Below are positions 54,412-63,246 of a stretch of 64,000 nucleotides of DNA, in pieces (the stretch's first letter is position 1; every line of letters starts with the position of its first letter). The stretch comes from Sphingobium sp. JS3065 (lineage in GTDB: Bacteria > Pseudomonadota > Alphaproteobacteria > Sphingomonadales > Sphingomonadaceae): the NCBI RefSeq assembly GCF_026427355.1, contig NZ_CP102664.1, positions 2,542,001 through 2,606,000 of the forward strand. Direction: 5' to 3'. The position numbers and the translations under genes are program-made. A model generated the notes under the pieces. It saw nothing but the letters and a program-made list of their open reading frames with translations. It had not been told where the DNA came from and did not search any database.

Positions 54412-54711
54412 CCTTGCCGCGCCCCTGCCGCCAGCGGCCAGCCCACGTGGAACGGCGCGATTTCGCAGGCGAAGGGCGCCCGAGAGCGAAGATCAGCTTC
54501 CATTACAGATTATTTGGTGCGGTCGAGATGCCTTTACGAGCCCAGGATTTCCGTTAACATATTGTTTTCAATATATTTGCTCTGACAAATTTTTACTCTG
54601 AATGACCTGTTCTGACCGCCCCTTGTGCCATTTGTGCCAAGCTGCCTACGCCGAGTCAGGCAAACCGCACCCATTCGGTGGCGTGGCACAAAAATAGCAG
54701 GATTTGGCACA
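54412..54711. other. intergenic region upstream of integrase remnant
   Basis: 300 bp, AT-richer in the middle. Near 54628-54712 the word TTGTGCCA / TGGCACAA occurs repeatedly (TTGTGCCATTTGTGCCAAG and TGGCACAAAAATAGC, TTTGGCACAATGG), probably recombinase arm sites. No tRNA or other RNA gene recognised. Confidence 0.4.
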
Positions 54712-55391
54712 ATGGCGACCATTCAGAAGCGAAAGAAATCGTGCCGCGTTCAGGTTCGCCGCAAGGACCGGACTATGTCTGCCACCTTCGACACAAAGGC
54801 CGAAGCCGAAGCTTGACCCGCAACCCTTGCGCCCTGATCACCAAACCACGCAAACCGATGCCACGCACGCAGCGTGTCACGGTGGCGGACCGCAAGGCCA
54901 TCATCGCCAAACTCGGCTGGGACGGAACATCCGAGCCAACGACATCGGGGCAATGGGTCGCCTTCGCTTTCTACCTCGCGCTCGAAACCGCTATGCGCAA
55001 GGGTGAAATCCTCTCGCTGCGGTGGTCGGACATCGACTTCGACGCCCGCCACGCGCACCTCGACATGACGAAGAATGGTGACGAACGCGACGTGCCGTTG
55101 TCCAAGGCCGCAATGACTCTGCTACGAATCGTAAGGAAGCAGGAACCGACGGCGCCGGTCGTCCCTGTGCGGACGGGGCACTTCGACAAGCTGTTTCGCG
55201 GCGCAAAGCGGGAAGCCAGTCTGTCCCACATCCACTTTCACGACAGTCGGCGGGAAGCCGCCACGACAATGGCCCCGAAGCTGTCCAACGTGCTCCAGTT
55301 GGCGGCGATCACAGGGCACAAGTCCCTTTCGATGCTTCAGGTCTACTATAAACCCAAAGCAGCGGATCTCGCGGCGCGCCTTGACGCTTGA
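54712..55391 (+). pseudogene. tyrosine recombinase with internal deletion
   Basis: A short first part (MATIQKRKKSCRVQVRRKD, ending FDTKAEAEA, 54712-54816) is the normal N-terminus of a phage-type integrase. After a stop, another frame resumes inside the catalytic domain: AFYLALETAMRKGEILSLRWSDIDF (first Arg), HIHFHDSRREAATTMA (HxxR), AAITGHKSLSMLQVYYKPKAADLA (His and Tyr). The core-binding domain between them, about 100 residues, is missing. All catalytic residues survive, but the protein cannot be made as one chain. Confidence 0.82.
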
Positions 55392-55460
55392 GGCGGAAGC
55401 AAGAGGACGGTCAGGCAGTCCAATCTCCGGGCCATTCCGCGCACTGTAAGACGATGGCGA

Positions 55461-56969
55461 CTATGCGGCCTGCAGCCTTCGGGTTCTTCCAAGGATAGAA
55501 ATCTTACTGATGACGGTTGCAAGCAGGCCAAGGCCGATCAGACCGAAAGTGCCATCCACAATCAGAACCATAGGATCGCCTATTCCCATGAAGGCAGGAT
55601 GAGCGACTGCAAGGACGATCAAGACAATCCCCGTTCCGGCGCGCCCGATCCGCGAAAGCGCGACCTGCGACAGGAAAACCGCGCTGCCGAGCATCGCGAT
55701 GCTGACGGCGGCCCAGGTCCAGATCAACGGCGCGATCGACGATGCGAACAGCGCGGCGAGCGCAGCGCCTGCCAGTGCTACCGGCTGCCCCCACACAGTC
55801 GCGGTCCATGCGCGCTCCCAGCCCGGTGCCGGTCTGCCCTTGTCCCGCCGCCTCGCCAGCCAGATGTTGACGCCCCCCGCCGCGAGATAGGTGAGGCCAA
55901 GGCCCAGCAGGGCGTAGGCGATCTTGATTGCACCGCCGCCAAACCAACCGAAATGCAGAAGCCCGAGCGAACCCAGTATCTGCTGGCCGATATTGTTGTC
56001 CGCCGCTTGGTGTTCGTAGTAGAGCCTGCCGTTGCGGTCGAAGGCATAGCTGTCCGCGCTGGCGAGCCGTGTGGAGCCGTCCTCCACCTCGAACATCGCC
56101 GCCGCGCCCTGCTCCATCGGATGTTCGACGATGAGGTAATCGATGCGTTTCGATGGTTGGGCCGATGTCCGTTCGGCAACCTTGGCGAACAGCGGCGCCA
56201 GGTCGAGCGGTGGGGCCGGGCGCGCGTCCTCTGCCGGATGCGGCGCAACGAAGATGGCGTAGACCTTGTCGGTATCGCCGTTGAACACGGCGAAGCCGAT
56301 CGCGCCGATGATGACGGTGCTCAGGCCAAGCAGCGCGCCGGTCAGCGATACGGTGAGGTGGAAGGGCAGCGCCCATACGCCGATGCGGTTGTGCAGATCG
56401 GCCTCCTGCAAGCGGCGCGAACCGCCCAGCCGCAGGTGGAAGGCGTCGCGGAAGATGCGCGGATGCGCGAGCAGACCGGAGATGAGCGAGGAGAGCAGCG
56501 CGACGCCGGTCAACCCGACGATGAAGATGCCCCAGCTTTGCGGCAGGTGCAGGTTGATATGCAGGCGCGTCAGGAACTTGGTCCAGCCCTCGCGGATTTC
56601 GCCGGTGATGTGACCCGCGCTGTCGGCGATCCAGGTCGTCTGGGTTGCGTCCTCTGCATCGACCCGCAGCGTCGGCCATGGGCGATCCTCGCTCGGCATC
56701 ACGATGAGCACATGCTCGACAGGCCCGTTTGTGCGGTCTATCGCGGCGCGATAGGCGGCCTGAACGGCCTTCGCGGAGATCCTCTCCATGCGCTCGACGC
56801 CGGGGTTTTCCCAGCGCTGGAACTCGTTGGCAAAGACCGAGATCGCGCCGGTCAGGCAGACCAGATAGAGAATGGCGGCGAAGGCGAGGCCGAGACCGCT
56901 ATGTCCCTTGAGCACCGCGCGCACGAGATCGGGTGAAGGAAAGCCCGCGCCCTTTTTTGTCTTGGTCAT
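55461..56969 (-). CDS. PepSY-associated TM domain protein (siderophore reductase-like)
   Basis: 502 residues from MTKTKKGAGFPSPDLVRAVL. TM1 (GHSGLGLAFAAILYLVCLTGAISVF), a periplasmic PepSY region, TM2-TM3 around residues 190-290 (SWGIFIVGLTGVALLSSLISGLLAHPRIF, with histidines) and further TMs at the C-terminus. Members next to TonB receptors (FpvG/PiuB-like) are thought to reduce Fe(III)-siderophores in the periplasm. Its ATG overlaps the upstream gene's stop. Last gene of the receptor operon. Confidence 0.85.
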   Translation of the reverse strand: MTKTKKGAGFPSPDLVRAVLKGHSGLGLAFAAILYLVCLTGAISVFANEFQRWENPGVERMERISAKAVQAAYRAAIDRTNGPVEHVLIVMPSEDRPWPTLRVDAEDATQTTWIADSAGHITGEIREGWTKFLTRLHINLHLPQSWGIFIVGLTGVALLSSLISGLLAHPRIFRDAFHLRLGGSRRLQEADLHNRIGVWALPFHLTVSLTGALLGLSTVIIGAIGFAVFNGDTDKVYAIFVAPHPAEDARPAPPLDLAPLFAKVAERTSAQPSKRIDYLIVEHPMEQGAAAMFEVEDGSTRLASADSYAFDRNGRLYYEHQAADNNIGQQILGSLGLLHFGWFGGGAIKIAYALLGLGLTYLAAGGVNIWLARRRDKGRPAPGWERAWTATVWGQPVALAGAALAALFASSIAPLIWTWAAVSIAMLGSAVFLSQVALSRIGRAGTGIVLIVLAVAHPAFMGIGDPMVLIVDGTFGLIGLGLLATVISKISILGRTRRLQAA

Positions 56970-57544
56970 GCGAACCCCCGCAGCATCGCCGCGCCAAAAC
57001 CGGCGATGGCCGTTCCAACGAGCATGGCGGTCGCACGCAGGATGCGACTGTCCGCCAGCGTCCACGTCATCGCGCCACCCCAAGCGACGGGCACGATCAG
57101 CCCGCCGATCAGCAGCCGCGTCTGCGGCACTCCCGGCGCCCAAACGGCGTAGCTGATGCCGAGCGCCATTGCCGCCACCATGCCGATCGGGCCGGCCAGC
57201 AACCAGCGCAGCGTGGTCCGCCACGCACTTGGCGCGCGTTCCGCCGGTTCCGGCGCGAGACCTTCACGCGCTGTGCGAGCGGCTTTGGCGGGTCGCAGGG
57301 TATGGCCCCACGCAATGACGCCGACGGCTGCAACCGACAGCAGCGTCATCGCGATGAACGGCCCGCGCGCTTCTCCCAATATCCACGCGGGCCAGAAGAT
57401 ATTGAGGGACAGCAGGGAAAGTCCGGTCCATCGCCACGGCGCCTTGCCGGTTTTGAAACTCCAGGCCCGGCGCAGCATCCAGGTTCCTGCGACGGCACCG
57501 CCGAAAATGACTGTCATTGCGCTAAGAAGCGCCGCGCCGGTCAA
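56966..57544 (-). CDS. small inner-membrane protein of the receptor operon
   Basis: 192 residues if the TTG at 57544 (overlapping the receptor stop, TTGA) is used, or 183 from ATG 57517. Five or so hydrophobic segments (LLSAMTVIFGGAVAGTWML; FIAMTLLSVAAVGVIAWG; LLAGPIGMVAAMALGIS; LLIGGLIVPVAWGGAMTW; MLVGTAIAGFGAAML). Likely an accessory membrane protein of iron-siderophore uptake of the DUF3325/DUF3649 sort. Exact family not certain. Overlaps the PepSY gene by 4 bp. Confidence 0.7.
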   Translation of the reverse strand: MTGAALLSAMTVIFGGAVAGTWMLRRAWSFKTGKAPWRWTGLSLLSLNIFWPAWILGEARGPFIAMTLLSVAAVGVIAWGHTLRPAKAARTAREGLAPEPAERAPSAWRTTLRWLLAGPIGMVAAMALGISYAVWAPGVPQTRLLIGGLIVPVAWGGAMTWTLADSRILRATAMLVGTAIAGFGAAMLRGFA

Positions 57545-59802
57545 AACCCGGCTTCCAGGATCACGCCGACGCTGCGCGGCGCGCCGATGATGGCGAAGTT
57601 GGTGAAGCTGTTGATATACTGGTCGTATTTCTCGTCGAACAGGTTGTTGGCGAACAGCGACAGGCTCCATTGGTCGGCTTCATAGCCGATGCGGGCGTTG
57701 ACCAGCGTGCGCCCACCGACACGGCTGTCCGATTGCGGGATCGACACGTCGGCATAGACGGCGCTGCGGTAGCTGGCGTTGACATTGGCGTTGAAGCCGC
57801 CGCCGAACCGCACATTGGCCCCGCCGGCCAGCGTCCATCTAGGCGCATAGGGGAACTCCAGGCCTGACAGGTCGGTGATCGAGCCAACATCGGTGACGAA
57901 TTCGTCGAACTTGGTGCGGGTATGGCCCACGCTTGCGTACCAGTCGAAAACCGACGACACACGATGCGCCAGTTCCAGCTCGAACCCATAGAGATGCGAC
58001 TTGCCGGCGTTGACCGTGTGCGTGTCATAGGTGCCGTTGCCAAAATTGGCGGTGGTCTGCTGGTCGGCCCAGTCGATGTAAAAGGCGTTGGCGTTCACCG
58101 TCAGGCGACCGTCGAGCCAGGCCGAGCGCAGCGACAATTCGTAGTTCCAGGTGAACTCGGGATTGTATGGGAAGAGCTGCGAGCGCGCGGTGTTGAAGCC
58201 ACTGCCACCCGAACGATAGCCGCGCTGCAGAACGAAGGCAGTTGAAAGATTGGGCGTCCACGCCATCTCAACGCCGCCCTTGGGCAGGAAGGCATTGAAC
58301 GTGCGCGTGCCCACCGGCGCCGAACCATTGGCGTCATCGACCAGACCGAGCACCGCGGCATTGACCCCGGCAAAGGCCGGCGCCAGCGGGCCGTAAGCGG
58401 CCGGATCGGGCAAGGTGCCGACGAAGGTGGCGATGGCCTCTCCGCCGATCTTGTTGCGCTCCCGATCGTAGCGGAAACCGCCCAGCAGCGAGAGTCGGTC
58501 GGTCAGGCGATAGCGCGCGTCGGCGAACACGGCCATCGTCTCCACCTTGGTCGGGAAATCCGATGTGTAGTCGACCGGGATATTGGGAAGCGCGGCGGTG
58601 TAGAGCGCCGCGACCTGCGCTGCCGTCTGGGCACCCAGCGCGGGAGTCAACAGGTTCGCGATCGTCGGGCCGGGCGTCGGCACCAGCGTCACCTGATGCG
58701 CGCGCCGATACTGGTCGCGATTATAGTAGAACAGCCCGGCAAGACCGCTCAGCCGATCACCCTCATAGTTGAGCCGCAGTTCCTGCGTGAAGGTTTCCGC
58801 GCCACCGGCAATATCGCTATATGCTCTGCTGGCGGCCGAGGAATCGCCGTCATATTTGCGGATGAAGTCGGTGTCTGTCCAGGTGCCGAGCGTACTGAGC
58901 GACAGACCGCTACCCAGATCGTAGCGCAGGTTCAGCGTCACCTGATCGTTATCGACATCGCTGCTGTTGGGATAATCCGACGGATTGGTCCGGTTGTCGA
59001 AATAATCCCCGACCGACCGGTCGACATAGGTGAAGAGGTAGCCACCCTTCGTCTCGAAATGATGATAGCCGAGGCGCGCTTCGAAACCCGCAAGGGCGGA
59101 TGGCGTCCAGAGCAGCTTGCCCCGGATCGAGATGGAATCGACCGGGCTTTCCGGTTCGTTGCGGGTGATGTTGCGGATATATCCGTCCGAGTCCCGCTTC
59201 TCGGCCGAGACGCGGAAAGCGAGTTCACCGGGCACCAGCGGGCCGCCGCCCGCGACGGCGAATTGCGTCGTGTCGAAAGAGGAGACGAGCGCGCGGCCCT
59301 TCAGGCTCCAGTCGAAGGTCGGATCCTGCGTGCGGATGTGCACCGCGCCGGCGAGCGCGTTGAGGCCCTGGATGGTCGATTGTGGTCCGCGGAAGATCTC
59401 GATCTGCGCCACATCCCACATATCGGTCGGGCCGTTCGAGAGCACATCCTGCGGCACCGGCGCGCCATCGACGAACACCGTCGCGGTCGCCGCGTCGCCG
59501 CCGCCCGAAACGCCGCGCTGGTCAATGCCACGGATCGAGAAGCCGGAGGCGCCGTAGGTTTCCGAGACATTGGCGGTGCGGTTGTAGACGTCCTGGATGG
59601 TCAGGATATTCTCTTCAGCCAGCCCCTTGTCGGTCGTGACGCTCACCGAAGCGGTCGTTTCTTGAAGGCTGCGCGATGCCTTTTCGCCAGTGACGATGAT
59701 CCCATTCTGATCGTTCGTGGGCAGCCCGTCCTCGGCAAACGCGAGCGACGGCGTCGCCATTGCGGCGAACAACGATACGGAATGCAACCAGTGATGTTTC
59801 AT
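57541..59802 (-). CDS. TonB-dependent siderophore-type receptor
   Basis: 753 residues. Signal peptide MKHHWLHSVSLFAAMATPSLAFA, TonB-box-like GIIVTGEKASRSL, plug (FSIRGIDQRGVSGGGDAATATVFVDG; QIEIFRGPQSTIQGLNALAGAVHI) and a complete barrel ending in the aromatic GVILEAGF, as expected for outer-membrane insertion. First gene of an operon with two membrane proteins, downstream of a Fur-box-like palindrome. Iron-siderophore import is the likely job. Ligand unknown. Confidence 0.92.
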   Translation of the reverse strand: MKHHWLHSVSLFAAMATPSLAFAEDGLPTNDQNGIIVTGEKASRSLQETTASVSVTTDKGLAEENILTIQDVYNRTANVSETYGASGFSIRGIDQRGVSGGGDAATATVFVDGAPVPQDVLSNGPTDMWDVAQIEIFRGPQSTIQGLNALAGAVHIRTQDPTFDWSLKGRALVSSFDTTQFAVAGGGPLVPGELAFRVSAEKRDSDGYIRNITRNEPESPVDSISIRGKLLWTPSALAGFEARLGYHHFETKGGYLFTYVDRSVGDYFDNRTNPSDYPNSSDVDNDQVTLNLRYDLGSGLSLSTLGTWTDTDFIRKYDGDSSAASRAYSDIAGGAETFTQELRLNYEGDRLSGLAGLFYYNRDQYRRAHQVTLVPTPGPTIANLLTPALGAQTAAQVAALYTAALPNIPVDYTSDFPTKVETMAVFADARYRLTDRLSLLGGFRYDRERNKIGGEAIATFVGTLPDPAAYGPLAPAFAGVNAAVLGLVDDANGSAPVGTRTFNAFLPKGGVEMAWTPNLSTAFVLQRGYRSGGSGFNTARSQLFPYNPEFTWNYELSLRSAWLDGRLTVNANAFYIDWADQQTTANFGNGTYDTHTVNAGKSHLYGFELELAHRVSSVFDWYASVGHTRTKFDEFVTDVGSITDLSGLEFPYAPRWTLAGGANVRFGGGFNANVNASYRSAVYADVSIPQSDSRVGGRTLVNARIGYEADQWSLSLFANNLFDEKYDQYINSFTNFAIIGAPRSVGVILEAGF

Positions 59803-59840
59803 ATTTCCCCCATGCGTTGCGAGACGGCCTAGTTTGATTC

Positions 59841-59859
59841 GCTATTGATAGTCAATTGC
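59841..59859. promoter_or_regulatory. Fur-box-like palindrome upstream of the receptor
   Basis: GCTATTGA-TAG-TCAATTGC, an inverted repeat with one mismatch, 38 bp before the receptor ATG and overlapping a TTGACT that can serve as the -35 element on the minus strand. This resembles alphaproteobacterial Fur sites and supports iron control of the operon. Confidence 0.6.
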
Positions 59860-60319
59860 ATTTATGCATCGTAGACGCTGCGACGACTGTCCGCGCTTTG
59901 GCGCCTTCGGCGCTTGCCGCGCCCGTTATTCCCTGCCGACCCGGTCGTAGCCCGAAGGGTCCAGGCGCTGCAGGTGCTCGATGCGCACCAAGCCGGTGCG
60001 GGCCAGCGGGAAACCGTCATCGCCGTTCTGGGACCGAAAATGGCCGACGCGGTGAGCTTCGATTCTTCGCGCAAGAAGATCGGACGGCTGCTGAAACTGG
60101 CCGAACAACGTGTCGAGATTGGATATCGAAGATTCCTGTCGGATGAAGATTGGTAGCACGAAGGCTGATTTCCATGGCGTCCCGTCCGCTTGCGGACGGT
60201 CGCGCTCTATTCCGCCAGGCTCGCAGGCCCCCGCGTCCTCTCCGGCGCGGGGGCTTCGGCGCATCCAATTTCTGGTTCGCCCGAATCCGGGGGCTGGCTG
60301 AAACGGGCCTGCCCGATCG
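59860..60319. other. intergenic region without clear gene
   Basis: About 460 bp. Several open frames on both strands, none with convincing family character. A GC-rich hairpin GCCCCCGCG..CGCGGGGGC lies near 60227-60252. May contain decayed insertion-sequence material, given the IS6 relic that follows. Confidence 0.4.
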
Positions 60320-60388
60320 CACCCCGGCGCGCCCAAAGCCGCACCGCCAGAACCAACGCAGCCGTTTCTCCATCTCCGGAGCATACTG
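60320..60388 (-). pseudogene. IS6-family transposase relic, middle part
   Basis: Minus-strand QYAPEMEKRLRWFWR matches the segment that follows the N-terminal HTH of IS6/IS26-family transposases (..W.QRYAPE.EKRLRW..R). It continues the N-terminal part found at 63015-63150 and is separated from it by two insertions. Similarity ends near 60340. Confidence 0.65.
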
Positions 60389-60494
60389 CTAGAGCGATTT
60401 CCAGTGAGATGGCATCATCTGACGTTTAAGAAATCGCGGTAAGACAAAGGAATAGAGCGGCCGATCTGATTCAATCAGATCGAAAACCGCTCTA
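60389..60494. repeat. ~105-bp short interspersed repeat bounded by CTAGAGCG
   Basis: Ends are perfect 8-bp inverted repeats CTAGAGCG / CGCTCTAG, with an inner palindrome GATCTGATT / AATCAGATC. It encodes nothing. It interrupts the IS6 transposase relic between codons for WV and QYAPE, which shows it was inserted. Looks like a MITE or alphaproteobacterial intergenic repeat. IS66 later inserted at its right edge. Confidence 0.7.
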
Positions 60495-60529
60495 GACCGT
60501 AAGCGCTAAAACACTCCCACTGGGAGGCG

Positions 60530-62089
60530 TTAGGCGGCCTGATCGATGACGGCGCTGACGGGGGTGCGGCTATCTAGCCAGTTGTAGGGGAGCAGATCAT
60601 CGATCGGATCTGCGTCGCCGCGCAGGACGATACGGGCGAGGACGTCGGTGAGGTAAGCCTGCGGGTTGATACCGCTCAGTTTGCAGGTTTCGATGAGGCT
60701 GGCGAACGTCGCCCAGTTTTCAGCCCCCAGATCATGACCTGTGAACAGGGCATTTTTCCGCTGGAGGGTAAGCGGCCTGATTGACCGCTCAACGGTGTTG
60801 TTGTCCAGCTCGATCCGTCCATCCTCGAGGAAGCGGACGAGGCCTTTCCAGTGGTTGAGGGTGTAGCCGATAGCCTCAGCCGTGTTGGAGCTCCGCGGCA
60901 GCTTGGGCAGCATTTCCTCAAGCCAGGGCCGCATGTCGGCGATGATCGGGGCGGATTCAGCCTGGCGCACCGCCAACCTGTGTTCGGGGCTGGAGCCTCG
61001 GATACGCGCCTCGATCTTATAGAGGCTGGCGATCCGCCGCAGCGCCTCATCGGCGACCGGAGCGTTGCCACCCTTGGCGTCGTCAAAGAAGCCACGCCTG
61101 ACATGCGCCCAGCAGAAGGCGAGCGTTCCCGGGCCGCCTTTCCGGTCCGGCGCCTCTATGTGCTTATAGGCACCATAACCATCGCATTGGACGATGCCGG
61201 TGAAGTCCCCGAGCAGCTTTTCCGCCCAGACTTTCCCGCGACCCGGCATGTAGGTGTAGGCGACCGCCGGTGGATCGGTGCCGCCATGCGCGCCATCATC
61301 ACGAGCGATCGCCCAGAGATATCCCGTCTTCACCTTGCCGGTGCCAGGCGCCAGGACCTTGGCGGTGGTCTCATCGACGAACAGCCTCGCGCCCGACAGC
61401 AGATCCACTTTCATCCGGCTGGTCAGGCGACCAAGCCAGGCCGCAGCTCGACCCGCCCAGTTGCACATGGTTCCCCGGTCGACCTCGATGCCCTGCCGCC
61501 GCAGCGCCTGCGCTTGCCGATAGAAGGGCATGTGATCGGCATATTTCTTGACCAGAACATCGGCGATCAGCGCCTCGGTGGGCAGGCCGCCTGGCACCAC
61601 ATGCTTAGGCGCGGGCGCCTGGAACACGCCCTCGCTGCAGGCGCGGCACGCCATTCTCGGTCGGGACGTGACGATGACGCGATATTGTACCGGGATGACA
61701 TCAAGCCGGCTCGATATGTCGCTGTCTATGCAGTGCAGCGCGCCTCCACAGCAGGGACATTCCTTCTCGTCTGGAAGGATCACTTCCTCAATGCGGGTCA
61801 GGTGCGCGGGCAACGACGCCCGTGCTGTCCCGCTTTCCCTTCGTGCCCGTTCCTTCTTCTGACCGGCCGCCTGCTCGCCAAGCGCCTCCAGTTCAGCACG
61901 GGCGACGTCAAGATCATCGAAGGCAAGCGCCAACTGATCTTCGCTCAGCTTCTCCGACCGTTTCCCGAAGGTCGTGCGGGTGATATGGTCGATGATATGC
62001 TGCATCCGGGCTTCACGATCGAGGCCGGCCAGGACCATCGCCTTGAGGGTGGCGACATCGTCGGGAAGGTCGGCTGCCGTGGCGGACAT
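60530..62089 (-). CDS. tnpC: IS66 transposase TnpC
   Basis: 519 residues. An N-terminal helical domain and zinc-binding CPCCGG (near residue 112) precede the DDE catalytic core: Asp in LFVDETTAKVL, Asp in GIVQCDGYGAYK, Glu in ELDNNTVERSIRPL. The C-terminal IS66_C domain (TCKLSGINPQAYLTDVL) is complete. It cuts and joins the IS ends. Intact, with no stops. Confidence 0.95.
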   Translation of the reverse strand: MSATAADLPDDVATLKAMVLAGLDREARMQHIIDHITRTTFGKRSEKLSEDQLALAFDDLDVARAELEALGEQAAGQKKERARRESGTARASLPAHLTRIEEVILPDEKECPCCGGALHCIDSDISSRLDVIPVQYRVIVTSRPRMACRACSEGVFQAPAPKHVVPGGLPTEALIADVLVKKYADHMPFYRQAQALRRQGIEVDRGTMCNWAGRAAAWLGRLTSRMKVDLLSGARLFVDETTAKVLAPGTGKVKTGYLWAIARDDGAHGGTDPPAVAYTYMPGRGKVWAEKLLGDFTGIVQCDGYGAYKHIEAPDRKGGPGTLAFCWAHVRRGFFDDAKGGNAPVADEALRRIASLYKIEARIRGSSPEHRLAVRQAESAPIIADMRPWLEEMLPKLPRSSNTAEAIGYTLNHWKGLVRFLEDGRIELDNNTVERSIRPLTLQRKNALFTGHDLGAENWATFASLIETCKLSGINPQAYLTDVLARIVLRGDADPIDDLLPYNWLDSRTPVSAVIDQAA

Positions 62090-62156
62090 GCCCCATTTCT
62101 GGCAGTTTTGGATCGGTCCGCAATGGCCTTTCGATCAAGGGAATCAGGCGTGCGAC

Positions 62157-62510
62157 CTATCGCGTCGTCACCGGAACCTGGGTGCGCGGCGTGTGCATTT
62201 TCGACCATTGCAGCCCTTCGAACAAGGCCGACGCCTGCGATGCCGACAGCCGCATCACGCCATCGTGCGCCCGCGGCCAATGAAAGCCTCCGGTCTGCAA
62301 GACCTTGCTCACAAGCACCAGGCCGGTGCCGTCCCAGACCAGCAGCTTGATCCTGTTCGCCCGCTTCGAGCGGAAGATGAAGACCACCCCCGAGAAGGGC
62401 TTGAGTCCGAGTTCATGCTCGACCAGCGCCGCCAGGCTGATCGCGCCTTTTCTGAAGTCGACCGGCTTTGTCGCCACCATCACCTTGAGCGGCCCTGGCG
62501 GAATGATCAT
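62157..62510 (-). CDS. tnpB: IS66 accessory protein TnpB (Orf2)
   Basis: 117 residues with the family start MIIPPGPLKVMVATKPVDFRKG and FRSKRANRIKLLVWDGTGLVLVSKVL. Needed together with TnpA for transposition of IS66 elements, role not clear. Overlaps tnpA by 4 bp. Confidence 0.93.
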   Translation of the reverse strand: MIIPPGPLKVMVATKPVDFRKGAISLAALVEHELGLKPFSGVVFIFRSKRANRIKLLVWDGTGLVLVSKVLQTGGFHWPRAHDGVMRLSASQASALFEGLQWSKMHTPRTQVPVTTR

Positions 62511-62929
62511 CCCGACCGGCTCACAGCGGCGAGAACCCGGGCGATATGTTCCTCGCTCGCGCCCGACGGCACGTGGATCGCGATGGCGGCCGTGCGGATC
62601 ACGATCTCATCGCCTCCACCATCAGCCGAGCTGGGACCACCCGCATCTTCGATCACCGCCGGAACAAAGCCCAGCTTCTTGCTCGCCAGGCGCTTGCCCG
62701 GAATGCTGTCATGCCGCCATGCGTAGAGCTGCTGCGGCAGCAGCCCATGCGTTCGCGCAATTTCCGCGATGTTGGCGCCGGGTTCAAAACTCGACGCGAT
62801 GATCCGTGCCTTGGCCTCGGCCGACCAGCGCCGCCGCATCGGCCCTGCTGGAATGACATCCATACGCGAGGGCCGCTGACCCTCCTGCCTTTCGAAACCT
62901 GTTTCGAAGGTTCTTACATCATCAGCCAC
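62507..62929 (-). CDS. tnpA: IS66 accessory protein TnpA (Orf1)
   Basis: 140 residues. A helix-turn-helix of the IS3/IS66 Orf1 type (RRRWSAEAKARIIASSFEPGANIAEIARTHGLLPQQLYAWRH) is followed by a variable tail. Probably binds the IS ends. Starts about 80 bp inside the right end of the IS. Confidence 0.92.
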   Translation of the reverse strand: MADDVRTFETGFERQEGQRPSRMDVIPAGPMRRRWSAEAKARIIASSFEPGANIAEIARTHGLLPQQLYAWRHDSIPGKRLASKKLGFVPAVIEDAGGPSSADGGGDEIVIRTAAIAIHVPSGASEEHIARVLAAVSRSG

Positions 62930-63014
62930 TACGATACCCCTCGGATGAGGGGCGAAACATAGCCAGATCAGCGCCTACGAAAATGTGGGGAGGTTTTCGC
63001 GCTTACTCTAGACC

Positions 63015-63150
63015 CAGGGGTCGATCGTGATGTGGTCGACTGCGACGCCGCGCTCTGCGAGCATTTCCATCAGATCACGATAGCTGATCGGGTAACGGCG
63101 GTACCATCGGACCGCCTAAAGGATCACTTCGCCTTGAAAATGACGCCACT
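63015..63150 (-). pseudogene. IS6-family transposase relic, N-terminal part
   Basis: Minus-strand frame FKWRHFQGEVIL, stop, AVRWYRRYPISYRDLMEML, AERGVAVDHITIDPWV is the N-terminal zinc/HTH region of IS6-family transposases. The amber (TAG) replaces a residue that is usually Trp or similar, so the gene was dead or died after insertion. It continues at 60388-60320 after removal of IS66 and the short repeat. Confidence 0.8.
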
Positions 63151-63246
63151 TGAAATCTGTCAACCGTCGGTACGTTCCCACAAAGGAAACGCTTCGCCTC
63201 CATTCGGAATTTTTGCAAAAGAGCCATCCCAATTAATGGCAGGTGG

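Larger units (their letters stand above)
60498..63006 (-). mobile_element. complete IS66-family insertion sequence
   Basis: 2509 bp. Ends start GTAAGCGCTAAAAC (left) and, on the other strand, GTAAGCGCGAAAAC (right), the IS66-type terminal repeat. Flanked by an exact 8-bp target duplication TCTAGACC at 60490-60497 and 63007-63014. All three genes (tnpA, tnpB, tnpC) are intact, so it is probably a recent and active insertion. Confidence 0.93.

Noticed and set aside
59914..60156. 80-codon plus-strand ORF ending in KLAEQRVEIGYRRFLSDEDW
   Set aside because: Some coding flavour but no start signal and no family I can name. A minus-strand frame is equally open. Left unannotated.
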